Assembly (NCBI RefSeq): GCF_900156825.1
Contig: NZ_FTOV01000012.1
Span: 45,670-109,669, forward strand
Reading direction: 5' to 3'
DNA: 64,000 nt
From: Chryseobacterium gambrini
GTDB lineage: Bacteria > Bacteroidota > Bacteroidia > Flavobacteriales > Weeksellaceae
Below, piece by piece: positions 43,401 to 52,028 of the stretch. Within the stretch, counting starts at the first letter, position 1. Every line of letters starts with the position of its first letter. The notes below the pieces were generated by a model, which was not told where the DNA came from, did no database searches, and worked only from the letters and a program-made list of their open reading frames with translations. Position numbers and translations under genes: made by a program.

Positions 43401-45580
43401 TGCACGAAGCAATGGAAAGAGGAAATGCGAAAAGACCAATCATCGTAGTTCCGAATGACAGCATTATGAAACAATGGGTGGAAACGATTTTTGAAACGAT
43501 TCCCAACGCGAAAGTTAATGTTTTAGGGAATTTGGGGAAAGATTATGACCTTTCAAAATTTGATAATAAAGACGGAGAAATAACCATCGTTACTTATGAA
43601 GGTTTTAACAATATTGGATTTTCATCAGAAATAACCGAAGAACTTTCGTCAAAATTCAGTTACATCTCTGCAAGTGAAATGAAGGGCGTTACCAATACCG
43701 AAAGAGACCTCCAAATTGAGTTTCAGAAAGAAAAGGAGATTGAGGGAAAAATGAAGCGTGGTAAAATCTATGACTGGGAAGATTTTGGATTCGACCATTT
43801 GACTTACGACGAAGTTCACAATGCCAATCATATTGTAGGAAAAGTAAAAATTGAGGACCGAAGATTTGCGTCCGATTTTAGAAGTCAAAACCAACAGACT
43901 TCCAAACTGGGAATCAATACCTGGATGGCAGCTCAGTACATTCAAGACAAAAACGACGGAAGAAATGTGACCTTGCTTTCCGCAACGCCTTTTACCAACA
44001 AGCCTTTGGAATATTATTCCATTCTTTCTTTAATAGCAAATAAAAGATTAGAAGAATCGGGATATTTCAACGTCAATACTTTCTTCGAGACCTTTATGGA
44101 AGCGGATAATGATATGGAAATTGATGCAAAGGGTGATGTGAAATTTAAAGCCAACGTTCGGAGATTTAAAAATAATTCGCTGTTTCAACAATTACTTTCG
44201 GAATTCATTGATATAAAAGGAGAAGAAGACAATCCTGAATTAATTCGTCCCAACAAAATTAACAAAGAATATAAAATTGAACAGAATGATCTCACAAGAG
44301 AACAGTATGAGCTGCTCAATGAAAATTTCAGTGAGACTGAAAAAGGAGCAATTTTAACACATATTCTCAATGCCAGATTGATTGCTATTTCACCGTATTT
44401 ATCGCCATTTTATGATGGCGAAGAACCTTCAATAAAAAAATTCATAGAAAATTCTCCGAAGTTAAAAGACACGATGGATTTGATAAGGCAGAACAAAAAA
44501 GATCTTCCTGACTCAGGACAAATTGTGTATTCTGAATTAGCAGTTGCTCAGTTTCCAAAAATAAAAGAATATCTCATAACAGAAATTGGTTACAAACCCG
44601 AAGAAATCGGAATCATTACCGGGGCGACCAATAAAAACCAAAGAATTTCTATTCAAAATGATTTTAATGAAGGAAAAATAAAAGTAGTTATTGGAAGTGA
44701 AGCCATTCAGGAAGGAATGAACCTTCAGGAAAACACAACCGATGTTTATATGCTTACGTTGCCATATAATTTTACGTCACTCCGACAAGTGGAAGGACGA
44801 GCCTGGAGGCAAGGAAACAAGAACGAAAATGTGCGGGTTAATTTTATGCTGACCAATGACAGTATTGATGTGTTTATGCTTCAAAAACTGCAATCCAAAC
44901 AGGCAAGATATTTAGAAGCAATGAAAAAAGGAGCCGATGTTTTGGATATTTCAGACATCAGGACTCAAGAATTAAAAACCTCCATCATTACCAATCCCGA
45001 AACCAGAGCCAATATCGAAATCGAACTCATTAAAAAGAAGATTGAAAGTGAAAAAAATAAACATTTGGCCGATAGTGCATTTGTTCTGAGAAAATATGAA
45101 GATGTTTTGAAAGTAAAAGAATTGGTAACCCAAGCCGAGCATTCATATAATAGAATTGAAGGCTATTCGAAAAATGGCGATGCAAATGCTGAATATTGGG
45201 CAACCCAATTACCATCATATCAAAAAACAATTGAACTTCATAAAGTTCAAGTACAAGAAGTAATTGAAAATTTAGCTCAGAAAGGAATAGATGTTACTCA
45301 AATTGAATATCAAACCAAAATGACTGAAGATAAAATTGCGGAACTGGATAAAAAGCTGGAAGAGCTTCCAGCAGTTAGAGAAAATTTAGTAGTTCAATAC
45401 AGAATAGAAAAAGAGGAACAGCTTAAAGCGAATGAAAATAGAAATTATGTGAGAGAAAGAGCGAGGGAAAATACAGTTTTATATAACAATTTAACAACAG
45501 TAGATTTTATAGATAAAGTATTAAACCAAAAAGAGAATATTTACTTAGATAATTTTCAGAATGTTGTCCGAAGAAGGTAG
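40421..45580 (+). CDS. Giant Toprim-like/N6-adenine methylase/SNF2-type helicase protein
   Basis: A 1719-aa protein starting at GTG 40421. In order: a possible Toprim-like domain (about 15-125, with 'LSGDRTGNAITRKI'), a Gly/Asn/Arg-rich linker (about 150-255), an N6-adenine methylase with 'VLEPSVGTGNFIYA' and NPPYG at 436-440, and a charged linker. The SF2 helicase follows: 'GYGKT' (983-987), YDEVH (1129-1133), 'LLSATPF' and 'QVEGRAWRQGN' (1456-1466). A coiled coil closes it. Such proteins accompany phages and ICEs and may mark or remodel incoming DNA. No restriction nuclease motif is visible. Confidence 0.8.
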   Translation: MKDEDFFNEINDDISVVEGNKKELIVFTNSKDMLSFLELLQLNKQVNNRTIITLNSGSNSKKFLNRYQNYDGKMFLCLSGDRTGNAITRKILTEFNGKNIKDVRPLYEISENGNQDLTEYLENKLNFQDKNTNLVEPKISENESNAIESGTTSDPQQVGNGTPEQNTGELGSKIQSEQNGSYESGQAVGSNNAGNGLAGTERSDLGNRNRGRGSNGGTQPQNDEKNEGREYSLGGIVSGRAISDRRRSDRRPSEVSENSTNKVELDVLISKYKGRKLNNEQVAEVVSAACFVSNDNRILLKENLKVTDDLKEICNQFQSGGTAKEGRGILDEYYTQDKIVDAVRNLIKDHFKTQKEISVLEPSVGTGNFIYATRELSVNSKITGFEINETTAKIAKILHPEVEINLRSFETEFIDDRGNKKDSKDFSERYDLVIGNPPYGEHRGLYKGLGEEPKISKYEDYFVKRSLDSLKPNGVLAMVLPSGWLNRQKNLQNASVLEGFRLPNGAFAGTQIGTDIIILKKNNHQISADISKYFENNHTRVLGENREKTNRFGRLENYIHGNLDEALFKIEQFKNKKETERIGNLFEDLFLENTESNSVTKVPVKKEIIAEKIDELNLTETQEKIELVLSKLNNIKFKSPTITTEIRKYEKLREDLITKPASFSEEKLKELIEKSDRIISIHNTRTEKEYKVQTEPSIKKGILKYQFSKQDEIVNTSLQNSSNITKEQIEAFRDTSYDGTLNNHEKHSKFSNYSDGVWIHDFYYAEGNIYAKLEQLEKDFADKNAVGGTENQYEKQKALLENVLPKAKSLDEIYISPNHEFVHKFELGQIEKDQYNHITKRTESVIVDYNLAERFKDFVGTLSSEAFAGSSAWEVRSFVDNETVTGSDKERNALVRERRKAAANDLFYKFVREELSDDIRTRFVKDFNRNYNNIHVPDYSKFPLFSKIHKNFKGKEFRLAEVQKAGIGRQTTKGVGLLAHEVGYGKTLSGILSMHEAMERGNAKRPIIVVPNDSIMKQWVETIFETIPNAKVNVLGNLGKDYDLSKFDNKDGEITIVTYEGFNNIGFSSEITEELSSKFSYISASEMKGVTNTERDLQIEFQKEKEIEGKMKRGKIYDWEDFGFDHLTYDEVHNANHIVGKVKIEDRRFASDFRSQNQQTSKLGINTWMAAQYIQDKNDGRNVTLLSATPFTNKPLEYYSILSLIANKRLEESGYFNVNTFFETFMEADNDMEIDAKGDVKFKANVRRFKNNSLFQQLLSEFIDIKGEEDNPELIRPNKINKEYKIEQNDLTREQYELLNENFSETEKGAILTHILNARLIAISPYLSPFYDGEEPSIKKFIENSPKLKDTMDLIRQNKKDLPDSGQIVYSELAVAQFPKIKEYLITEIGYKPEEIGIITGATNKNQRISIQNDFNEGKIKVVIGSEAIQEGMNLQENTTDVYMLTLPYNFTSLRQVEGRAWRQGNKNENVRVNFMLTNDSIDVFMLQKLQSKQARYLEAMKKGADVLDISDIRTQELKTSIITNPETRANIEIELIKKKIESEKNKHLADSAFVLRKYEDVLKVKELVTQAEHSYNRIEGYSKNGDANAEYWATQLPSYQKTIELHKVQVQEVIENLAQKGIDVTQIEYQTKMTEDKIAELDKKLEELPAVRENLVVQYRIEKEEQLKANENRNYVRERARENTVLYNNLTTVDFIDKVLNQKENIYLDNFQNVVRRR

Positions 45581-45761
45581 TTATTTATTTGTATATAGCT
45601 TAGTAAGATATATTTATATTGATTGTTTAGTACGGATTATTAAAAGAGATTTGTGCTTTGTAAGATACTGTAGTATAAATAATTTTTTTTAAAAGTCTTG
45701 TTAGTAATAAATTTTAAAAAAATAGATAAAATTTAATATATATTTATAAATGTAAAATAAT

Positions 45762-45769
45762 TAACTTTG
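45762..45769 (+). promoter_or_regulatory. -7 promoter box (TAACTTTG)
   Basis: A perfect TAnnTTTG element ending 4 nt before the ATG of the DUF6660-like gene. Upstream is very AT-rich; no exact TTTG -33 box is found. Transcription would start at about the ATG, so the mRNA is probably leaderless. Confidence 0.5.
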
Positions 45770-45773
45770 TCGC

Positions 45774-46103
45774 ATGAATTTTCTAAGATTGCTTTTTACA
45801 GTCTACTTCATGGCATTATCATTAATGCCATGCATGGATGTTGCAAAAGCGCAATCAAAAAATGAAAATGTATCATATTCCTATATAAAATCTGAGCAAA
45901 ACGATGCTCATTCAAAAACAGATTCTTGTTCTCCTTTTTGTTATTGTAATTGCTGCAGAATCAGCGTTACTTCGCTCAAAATAAATCCTGTTTTAGAATA
46001 TCGTAAACAGATAAAAGAGTACTATTCTAAAAAAATTCTTTTCATAAAGAATGACTTTGCATATTTGGTGTACGATCAGATATGGCAACCTCCTAAAATA
46101 TAA
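45774..46103 (+). CDS. DUF6660-like secreted Cys-rich protein with IWQPPK tail
   Basis: A 109-aa protein: signal peptide (about 1-26), His/Ser linker, then 'SCSPFCYCNCC' (five cysteines in a tight cluster, about 52-62), and a C-terminal 'YDQIWQPPKI'. This fits the DUF6660 family, small proteins encoded just upstream of CusA/CzcA pumps in Bacteroidetes. It likely binds the exported metal in the periplasm. The Cys-rich protein at 10781-11173 ends in the same way. The pump gene follows after 159 nt. Confidence 0.75.
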   Translation: MNFLRLLFTVYFMALSLMPCMDVAKAQSKNENVSYSYIKSEQNDAHSKTDSCSPFCYCNCCRISVTSLKINPVLEYRKQIKEYYSKKILFIKNDFAYLVYDQIWQPPKI

Positions 46104-46262
46104 TTTTTGTTAATCAGACGGAAGAATTGTCTTTCGTCAAAACAGTTATGGAAACATTGCAATAGCATTGCGTTGTATTCTTACTCATTTTTGTCGCTCG
46201 ATTTTTAGAACAAATAGTTGTTCCAAAAGGTAGTTGTGACATTCAATAAAAATTATATTCTC

Positions 46263-49200
46263 ATGTTAGATAAAATCATAAGATTTAGCATCAAGAACAA
46301 GATTGTCATTGGTATAATGACCTTGTTGTTGATTATTTGGGGAGTTTGGAGCGCAACCAAACTTCCGATCGATGCCACACCCGACATCACCAACAATCAG
46401 GTTCAAATAATCACGGTATGTCCTACTTTGGCCGGTCAGGAAGTTGAACAGTTGGTGACATTCCCTATAGAACAGAGTATTGCTAATGTTCCTGATATTG
46501 AGGAGACCAGAAGTATTTCACGATTCGGTTTGTCTGTAATCACTGTTGTATTTAAAGAAGAGGTTGACGTTTATTTTGCCCGCCAATTGATCAGTGAAAA
46601 GCTGAAGCAGGCTGCTGAAGAAATTCCAAAAGGAATTGGCACACCAGAGTTGGCTCCGGTAAGTACAGGACTTGGGGAAGTATATCAATACATCCTTCAT
46701 CCAAAGAAAGGAAGTGAGAAAAAATACGATTCCAAAGAACTTCGTACAATGCAGGACTGGATCGTTCGAAGACAGCTTAATGGTACTCCCGGAGTTGCAG
46801 AGATTAACAGCTTCGGAGGACAGCTAAAACAATATGAGGTCGCTGTTAACCCTGATCGTCTACGAGCGATGGGAGTTAGTATTTCTGATATTTTTGCAGC
46901 TCTTGAAAAAAATAATCAGAACACAGGCGGAGCCTACATTGACAAAAAGCCTAATGCTTATTTTATCCGTGGAATTGGACTTGTGACCTCTCTTGAAGAT
47001 GTTGGGAATGTTGTAGTTAAAAATGAAACAGGGAGTGTGCCTATATTCATTAAAGATGTTGCTGAGGTTCGTTTGGGAAGTGCGGTTCGATATGGTGCCA
47101 TGACATTTAATGGTGAGGTGGATGCTGTAGGTGGAGTGGTGATGATGCTTAAAGGTGCTAATAGTAATGAGGTAGTGCAATTAATCAAAGAAAAAATACC
47201 AACTATTCAAAAATCTTTACCTACTGATGTGATTATTGAGCCTTATTTAGACAGAACTAATCTAGTTGGCAGAGCTATTGATACTGTCGAGAAAAATCTT
47301 ATCGAAGGAGCGTTGATAGTGATTTTTGTGCTGGTAGTATTTCTCGGTAATTTACGAGCCGGTCTTATTGTGGCATCTGCCATTCCGTTGTCCTTACTCT
47401 TTGCTTTGGGAATGATGAACGTTTTCGGAGTAAGTGCCAACTTAATGAGTTTAGGGGCGATTGATTTTGGATTAATTGTCGACGGAGCTGTTATTATTGT
47501 TGAAGCGACTCTTCATCACTTAGGATTGCGGAAAACAACACGTCTTCTTACCCAGTCTGAGATGGATGAAGAGGTATTTCTTTCAGCTTCTAAAATCAGA
47601 AGCAGCGCAGCATTTGGGGAGATTATTATTTTGATTGTCTACATTCCTATTTTAACGTTAGTAGGTGTTGAGGGTAAGATGTTTACTCCGATGGCTAAAA
47701 CTGTAGGTTTTGCAATCTTTGGTGCATTGATATTATCATTGACCTATATTCCAATGATGAGTGCACTTTTTTTATCGAAGAAAATCTCGCATAAAGAAAA
47801 TTTCTCAGATAAAATGATGAACCGACTCCAAAAAATCTATCAACCTCTACTAGAGAAAGCTTTAAAAGTAAAATATTGGTTAGTAAGTGTTACTGTTGCA
47901 TTATTTGCAGTTTCATTATTTATATTTGGAAGAATGGGGGGCGAGTTTATCCCTCAACTCCAAGAAGGTGATTTTGCTTTTCACTGTATTCTTCCACAGG
48001 GAAGTTCATTAAGTCAGAGTATTGAAACCTCTATGCAGGCCTCCAGGCTGATCAAGCAGTTTGACGAAGTTAAAATGGTTGTAGGGAAGACCGGTGCTGC
48101 TGAAGTGCCTACTGATCCAATGCCTCCTGAAGCTACTGATATGATGGTGATCTTAAAACCGCAAAGTGAATGGAAAACAAAAAAATCATATGATGAATTA
48201 GCAGATGAGATCTCTGAAAAGCTTGAAGCTATTCCCGGGGTATTTTTCGAAAAAAATCAACCGATCCAGATGCGTTTCAATGAGTTGATGACAGGAATCA
48301 GACAAGATGTAGCGGTTAAAATTTTCGGTGAAAATTTAGATTCTTTAGCGATATATGCGGATAAAACAGCAAAAATTATTCAGTCTGTTAATGGTGCGAG
48401 TGCTCCACAGATCGAACGTGTTAGTGGTCTTCCGCAAATTAATGTTGAATATGACCGCACAAGAATGGCTAATTACGGGCTGAATATTGAAGACGTAAAT
48501 ACTGCTGTAAGTACTGCTTTTGCAGGTCAGGCTGCAGGTCAGGTATTTGAGAATGAAAGAAGGTTTGATCTGGTGGTTCGTTTGGATAGTTTACATAGAA
48601 CCAGTATTGATGATGTCAACAATCTGATGGTGTCTACGAAGACAGGAATACAGATCCCGCTTTCACAGGTGTCCAATATCAATTATAAACTTGGCCCCGC
48701 ACAGATTAGTCGTGAGGCAGGTAAAAGGAGAATCGTCATTGGTTTTAACGTAAAAGGCCGAGATGTAGAAAGTGTAGTAGAAGAAATCCAGCAGAAGCTT
48801 AATAAAGAAAAATTACCATCAGGATATTATTATACATATGGCGGACAATTTGAGAATCTTAAAGCTGCCAGTAAACGACTGACCATTGCTGTACCTGTAT
48901 CATTATTTTTGATCTTTATGCTGTTATATTTTACTTTTGGTTCGCTAAAGCAGGCTGCCTTGATCTTTACGGCAATTCCAATGAGTGCTATCGGCGGTAT
49001 ATTCGCGTTAATGCTTCGCGGTATGCCTTTTAGTATCAGCGCGGGAATTGGGTTTATTGCATTATTTGGTGTAGCGGTACTTAATGGTATTGTGTTGATC
49101 GGAACATTTAACGAGTTAGAGAAGGAAGGTGAAACCAATATTTTAAAACGTGTGATGGAAGGAACTAAAACTCGTCTGAGACCTGTTTTAATGACAGCCA

Positions 49201-50627
49201 CAGTCGCATCATTAGGATTTTTACCTATGGCAATTTCAACCGGAGCCGGGGCAGAAGTTCAGAAACCTTTGGCGACCGTTGTAATCGGGGGACTGGTTAC
49301 AGCAACTTTCTTGACTCTTTTTGTTTTACCGATGTTATACATTATCTTCAGTACTAAACTAAAAATCAAAAAGCCTTCAGGTAATAAGCCACTGACAGCG
49401 GTTTTAGTTTTAGGTTTTTTATTCATTGGACAGACCTTTAACGCACAACAAGGTACCCCTGTTACAGTTGAGGAAGCTACGAGCATCGCATTGACCAACA
49501 ATAATTTAATGCGGTCGAAAGATTTGGATATTAAAGTAACAGAGGCACTGAAACCTACTGCTAAAGAACTTCCAAAAATGAGTTTAGATGCTCAGTTAGG
49601 CCAATACAACAGTAAAAAATTCGATCAATCTTTTTCTATATCTCAAAGTATTCCGTTTCCAACATTGTTTAAAGCAAGAAGAGAACTTATCGCTGAACAG
49701 ATCAAAGGAAAGCAGATCAATAAGGAGATTTCGGTCAACGAACTTGCAAGACAGGTTAGGACCTATTACTATCAGATCGAATATCTGCAATTTAACCAGT
49801 CAAAATTAAAAAATCTGGATAGTTTATATCAGGATTTTATAAGAATTGCTACGGTCAGATTTAAATCAGGAGATATTAAAAAGATAGAGATCAATACTGC
49901 AGAAACTCAGAAAGGGGAGATCAATTTGTTGTTGAAGCAAAATGAAGTTTATTTGAATAATGCATACAAAAACTTAAAAACCTTATTGAATACTTCGGGA
50001 GACATCTCGGTTCCTTATAACACAAATTATGAGCCCCTGAAAGCTAATTATGTATTTGACAGCGCGTCAATAGCGAATCATCCAACAGTAAGGTCTTACT
50101 ATCAGGAGATGACCATAGCAGAAAAAAATAAAAACGTTGAAAGGTCTCTGGGCCTACCTGATTTCAGTATAGGTTACACCAATCAGTCTTTAATCGGTAC
50201 CCAGACGATCAATGGTATGGATCGGAATTTTAATGCGGGAAATAGATTTCACGCAGCAACTATTGGCGTTACGATTCCCCTGACTTTCGGTGCTACAAAA
50301 GCGAGAATGCAATCTTGGGAGTTCCAAAAGCAAGTAGCGGAATCTAATGCAAAATTACAGCAAAAACAGCTGGAAGCGCAACTGGAAAACGCTTTGAATC
50401 AATATCAGCAGGATGTAGAGCAATATAATTATTATATTAATCAGGCTATACCCAATGCTGAGAAAATAGCTAAAGCCGGACAATTGGGATATAAAACAGG
50501 AGAAATTTCCTACGTTGAATATCTTTTTGCGCTTCAGACTTCTACCAATATTCAATTAAAGTATCTCGAATCGATTCAACAGGTTAATCAATCTGTTATT
50601 ACCATTAATTCTATCATAAACAAATAA
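46263..50627 (+). CDS. czcA: CzcA-type heavy-metal RND pump fused to a TolC-like domain
   Basis: About 1454 aa from ATG 46263 (MLDKIIRFSIKNKIVIGIM); the frame is open from 46218. The first 1040 residues are a complete RND pump. Proton-relay residues D401, D407 and E414 in 'DFGLIVDGAVIIVE' coincide with the divalent-cation CzcA signature rather than that of the Cu/Ag pump CusA. After a further hydrophobic, signal-like stretch (about 1042-1060, ending 'NAQQG') comes a TolC/CusC-type outer-membrane factor domain with repeated coiled coils. Pump and outer duct are thus one chain, as in several Bacteroidetes. The adaptor gene follows after 1 nt. Confidence 0.9.
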   Translation: MLDKIIRFSIKNKIVIGIMTLLLIIWGVWSATKLPIDATPDITNNQVQIITVCPTLAGQEVEQLVTFPIEQSIANVPDIEETRSISRFGLSVITVVFKEEVDVYFARQLISEKLKQAAEEIPKGIGTPELAPVSTGLGEVYQYILHPKKGSEKKYDSKELRTMQDWIVRRQLNGTPGVAEINSFGGQLKQYEVAVNPDRLRAMGVSISDIFAALEKNNQNTGGAYIDKKPNAYFIRGIGLVTSLEDVGNVVVKNETGSVPIFIKDVAEVRLGSAVRYGAMTFNGEVDAVGGVVMMLKGANSNEVVQLIKEKIPTIQKSLPTDVIIEPYLDRTNLVGRAIDTVEKNLIEGALIVIFVLVVFLGNLRAGLIVASAIPLSLLFALGMMNVFGVSANLMSLGAIDFGLIVDGAVIIVEATLHHLGLRKTTRLLTQSEMDEEVFLSASKIRSSAAFGEIIILIVYIPILTLVGVEGKMFTPMAKTVGFAIFGALILSLTYIPMMSALFLSKKISHKENFSDKMMNRLQKIYQPLLEKALKVKYWLVSVTVALFAVSLFIFGRMGGEFIPQLQEGDFAFHCILPQGSSLSQSIETSMQASRLIKQFDEVKMVVGKTGAAEVPTDPMPPEATDMMVILKPQSEWKTKKSYDELADEISEKLEAIPGVFFEKNQPIQMRFNELMTGIRQDVAVKIFGENLDSLAIYADKTAKIIQSVNGASAPQIERVSGLPQINVEYDRTRMANYGLNIEDVNTAVSTAFAGQAAGQVFENERRFDLVVRLDSLHRTSIDDVNNLMVSTKTGIQIPLSQVSNINYKLGPAQISREAGKRRIVIGFNVKGRDVESVVEEIQQKLNKEKLPSGYYYTYGGQFENLKAASKRLTIAVPVSLFLIFMLLYFTFGSLKQAALIFTAIPMSAIGGIFALMLRGMPFSISAGIGFIALFGVAVLNGIVLIGTFNELEKEGETNILKRVMEGTKTRLRPVLMTATVASLGFLPMAISTGAGAEVQKPLATVVIGGLVTATFLTLFVLPMLYIIFSTKLKIKKPSGNKPLTAVLVLGFLFIGQTFNAQQGTPVTVEEATSIALTNNNLMRSKDLDIKVTEALKPTAKELPKMSLDAQLGQYNSKKFDQSFSISQSIPFPTLFKARRELIAEQIKGKQINKEISVNELARQVRTYYYQIEYLQFNQSKLKNLDSLYQDFIRIATVRFKSGDIKKIEINTAETQKGEINLLLKQNEVYLNNAYKNLKTLLNTSGDISVPYNTNYEPLKANYVFDSASIANHPTVRSYYQEMTIAEKNKNVERSLGLPDFSIGYTNQSLIGTQTINGMDRNFNAGNRFHAATIGVTIPLTFGATKARMQSWEFQKQVAESNAKLQQKQLEAQLENALNQYQQDVEQYNYYINQAIPNAEKIAKAGQLGYKTGEISYVEYLFALQTSTNIQLKYLESIQQVNQSVITINSIINK

Positions 50628-50628
50628 A

Positions 50629-51903
50629 ATGAAAATTAAATATAATATAGTATCTACGCTGTTAATTTCTTTTTTAGTCTTAAGCTGTGGAAAAAAAGAA
50701 GCCTCTGAGGAAACGGAAGTAAAAGCAAAAACCGAACAGGTAGAGGAGGCTCATGAAGAGGCACCGCAAACGATCGCGGCATTAACAGAAGAACAAATGA
50801 AAGCAGTCGGAATCTCCTTAGGTAAAATTGAGATGAAAGATCTGACCTCACTTGTTAAAGCCAATGGTGTATTGAGTGTTCCCAACAATAGAAAAGCTAC
50901 CGTTACCTCTCTGTATGGTGGGGTGATTAAGACATTAAATGTACAGATAGGAGATCATGTGAGGAAAGGGCAGGTAATTGCATCAATCAATAATCCCGAG
51001 TATATTCAGCTTCAGGAGCAATATCTTACAGTGAACAGCAGGATCGCGTTTGCTGAACAGGAATATAGAAGGCAACGTGAACTATTTGATAATGATGCCG
51101 GAGCAAAAAAGAATCTGCAAAGCTCTGATGCTGAATTAAAAAGTTTAAGAACCCAAAGATCATCACTACAGAGACAGCTCCAGCTTATGGGGATCAGCCC
51201 GGGTAAAGTAAGCAATGGTAATCTACGATCTGGGTTGGTTATAACTTCACCGATCAGTGGAACCGTAAGCAGTATCAATGCGCAGATTGGAAGTTATGTT
51301 GATGTGGCATCACCAGTTCTTGATATTATTGATAATAGTTCTATCCATTTAGATCTTCAGGTTTTTGAAAAGGATCTACCTAAAATGAAAGTTGGACAAA
51401 CTGTACAGTTTAAGCTGACCAATAATCCGGAAACTTTGTATAACGCTACCGTATTTAGTATCGGGTCGTCATTCGAAAATGAGAGTAAAACGATCTCTGT
51501 ACATGCGAGTGTTACAGGAAATAAAGTGGGGTTGATCGATGGGATGAATGTTACCGGAATGGTAAGCCTTGGAAACTCAAGCACCGCTGCCGTTCCTGAT
51601 GAAGCAATCGTGGAAGCTGACGGTAAATTCTATGTTTTCATACAGACTTCTAAAAAGCCTGAAGAACATGCTGAAGAGGAAGAAGGGGGTGAGAAAGAGG
51701 AAGGTACAAAAGAGGCAGCGCATACCAAGAATCAAGGAAAAACATTGAATTTTGAGAAAATAGAAATTGTTAAAGGTTCTTCAGATCTAGGTTATACTGC
51801 AATCACTCCAGTGACCAAAATTGCACCTGATACAAACATTGTGGTAAAAGGTGCATTCTTCGTCAATGCTAAATTATCTAATTCAGGAGGGCATGAAGAT
51901 TAG
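50629..51903 (+). CDS. czcB: Periplasmic adaptor of the RND metal pump (CzcB-like)
   Basis: A 424-aa lipoprotein (lipobox 'FLVLSC', Cys 20). After a Glu-rich linker come the adaptor elements: lipoyl half 'VTSLYGGVIKTLNVQIGDHVRKGQVIASI', an alpha hairpin (about 125-185), second lipoyl half 'GTVSSINAQIGSYVDVASPVLDII' and a beta barrel. Near the end is an acidic Glu/His segment ('HAEEEEGGEKEEG', about 345-360) that may bind divalent metal. It links the CzcA pump with its fused outer-membrane domain. Confidence 0.9.
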   Translation: MKIKYNIVSTLLISFLVLSCGKKEASEETEVKAKTEQVEEAHEEAPQTIAALTEEQMKAVGISLGKIEMKDLTSLVKANGVLSVPNNRKATVTSLYGGVIKTLNVQIGDHVRKGQVIASINNPEYIQLQEQYLTVNSRIAFAEQEYRRQRELFDNDAGAKKNLQSSDAELKSLRTQRSSLQRQLQLMGISPGKVSNGNLRSGLVITSPISGTVSSINAQIGSYVDVASPVLDIIDNSSIHLDLQVFEKDLPKMKVGQTVQFKLTNNPETLYNATVFSIGSSFENESKTISVHASVTGNKVGLIDGMNVTGMVSLGNSSTAAVPDEAIVEADGKFYVFIQTSKKPEEHAEEEEGGEKEEGTKEAAHTKNQGKTLNFEKIEIVKGSSDLGYTAITPVTKIAPDTNIVVKGAFFVNAKLSNSGGHED

Positions 51904-51952
51904 ATTTATTATTACGAAAGCCTTTATATAAAAGTTTCAGCTGTAATAAAAA

Positions 51953-52006
51953 ATAACATTATGCTACGAATCGAATTAAATCGTGAACTACGTATCATAA
52001 TGTTAT
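51953..52006. repeat. 11-bp inverted repeat after czcB
   Basis: ATAACATTATG (51953-51963) is perfectly complementary to CATAATGTTAT (51996-52006), with a 32-nt loop that itself contains CGAAT...TCG symmetry. It lies between czcB and the bestrophin gene, 22 nt before its ATG. There is no T-run, so it could be an attenuator or mRNA stabiliser rather than a terminator. Confidence 0.45.
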
Positions 52007-52028
52007 ATCAAATCTATAAACAAAAGTT

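Noticed and set aside
46218..46262. Upstream extension of the CzcA protein
   Set aside because: The 15 extra residues do not fit the conserved RND N-terminus, which begins at ATG 46263.
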